This document shows, piece after piece, positions 5,443 through 5,452 of a stretch of DNA of 5,452 nucleotides. The DNA is from Candidatus Cloacimonadota bacterium (GTDB lineage Bacteria > Cloacimonadota > Cloacimonadia > Cloacimonadales > TCS61). The stretch covers positions 1-5,452 of the forward strand of contig DAOUUD010000129.1 of assembly GCA_030668345.1 (NCBI GenBank), given 5' to 3'. The notes under the pieces are model-generated. The model was given only the letters and a program-made list of their open reading frames with translations. It was not told the DNA's origin and searched no databases. Both the position numbers and the translations under genes were made by a program. How positions within the stretch are numbered: position 1 is the first letter of the stretch; every line of letters begins with the position of its first letter.

Positions 5443-5452
5443 CATATTTTTA

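Overview
The window reads as ordinary chromosomal DNA from an AT-rich, uncultured-type bacterium of the Fibrobacterota-Chlorobiota-Bacteroidota (FCB) assemblage. A Cloacimonadota-like genome is my best guess. The main evidence is the 759-residue secreted protein, which ends in the type A (type IX secretion) sorting tail typical of that assemblage. The start of an RNA methyltransferase and a COG2509-type flavoprotein fit as well. The lineage is an inference; no marker gene is present.

Layout. On the minus strand, reading leftward, a HAD-superfamily phosphatase (947 to 111) runs straight into the first 36 codons of a THUMP/RlmL-like RNA methyltransferase (110 to the window edge). The stop codon of the first directly abuts the start codon of the second, so this is a two-gene operon. 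On the plus strand, diverging from it, come a COG2509-type FAD-dependent dehydrogenase (1447 to 2976, with a TTG start) and, after a 105-base gap, a large secreted propeller-like protein (3082 to 5361) with its own strong ribosome binding site.

The most unusual stretch is the roughly 500-base divergent intergenic region (948 to 1446). A block of about 73 to 81 bases, holding the start of the phosphatase gene and a TTGAC/GTCAA dyad that could serve as a two-way promoter, is present twice as a direct repeat. The copies match at all 73 aligned positions and differ only by one 8-base gap. They bracket 362 bases of hairpin-rich, non-coding DNA. The simplest reading is that the two divergent genes once shared one short promoter region, and that an insertion with long duplication gave each gene its own copy.

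At the right end, a short GC-containing hairpin follows the secreted-protein gene. Beyond it, in the same frame as the gene's stop codon, lies a second version of the terminal sorting-tail peptide (TSTKKMLIMK then stop). This looks like the relic of another sorting-domain gene or an earlier 3' end.

The genes show no common pathway: phosphatase and RNA methyltransferase form one housekeeping-type unit, and the flavoprotein and secreted protein appear to be separate transcription units. I see no CRISPR array, tRNA, rRNA, transposase or defence system, and no complete new biological system.
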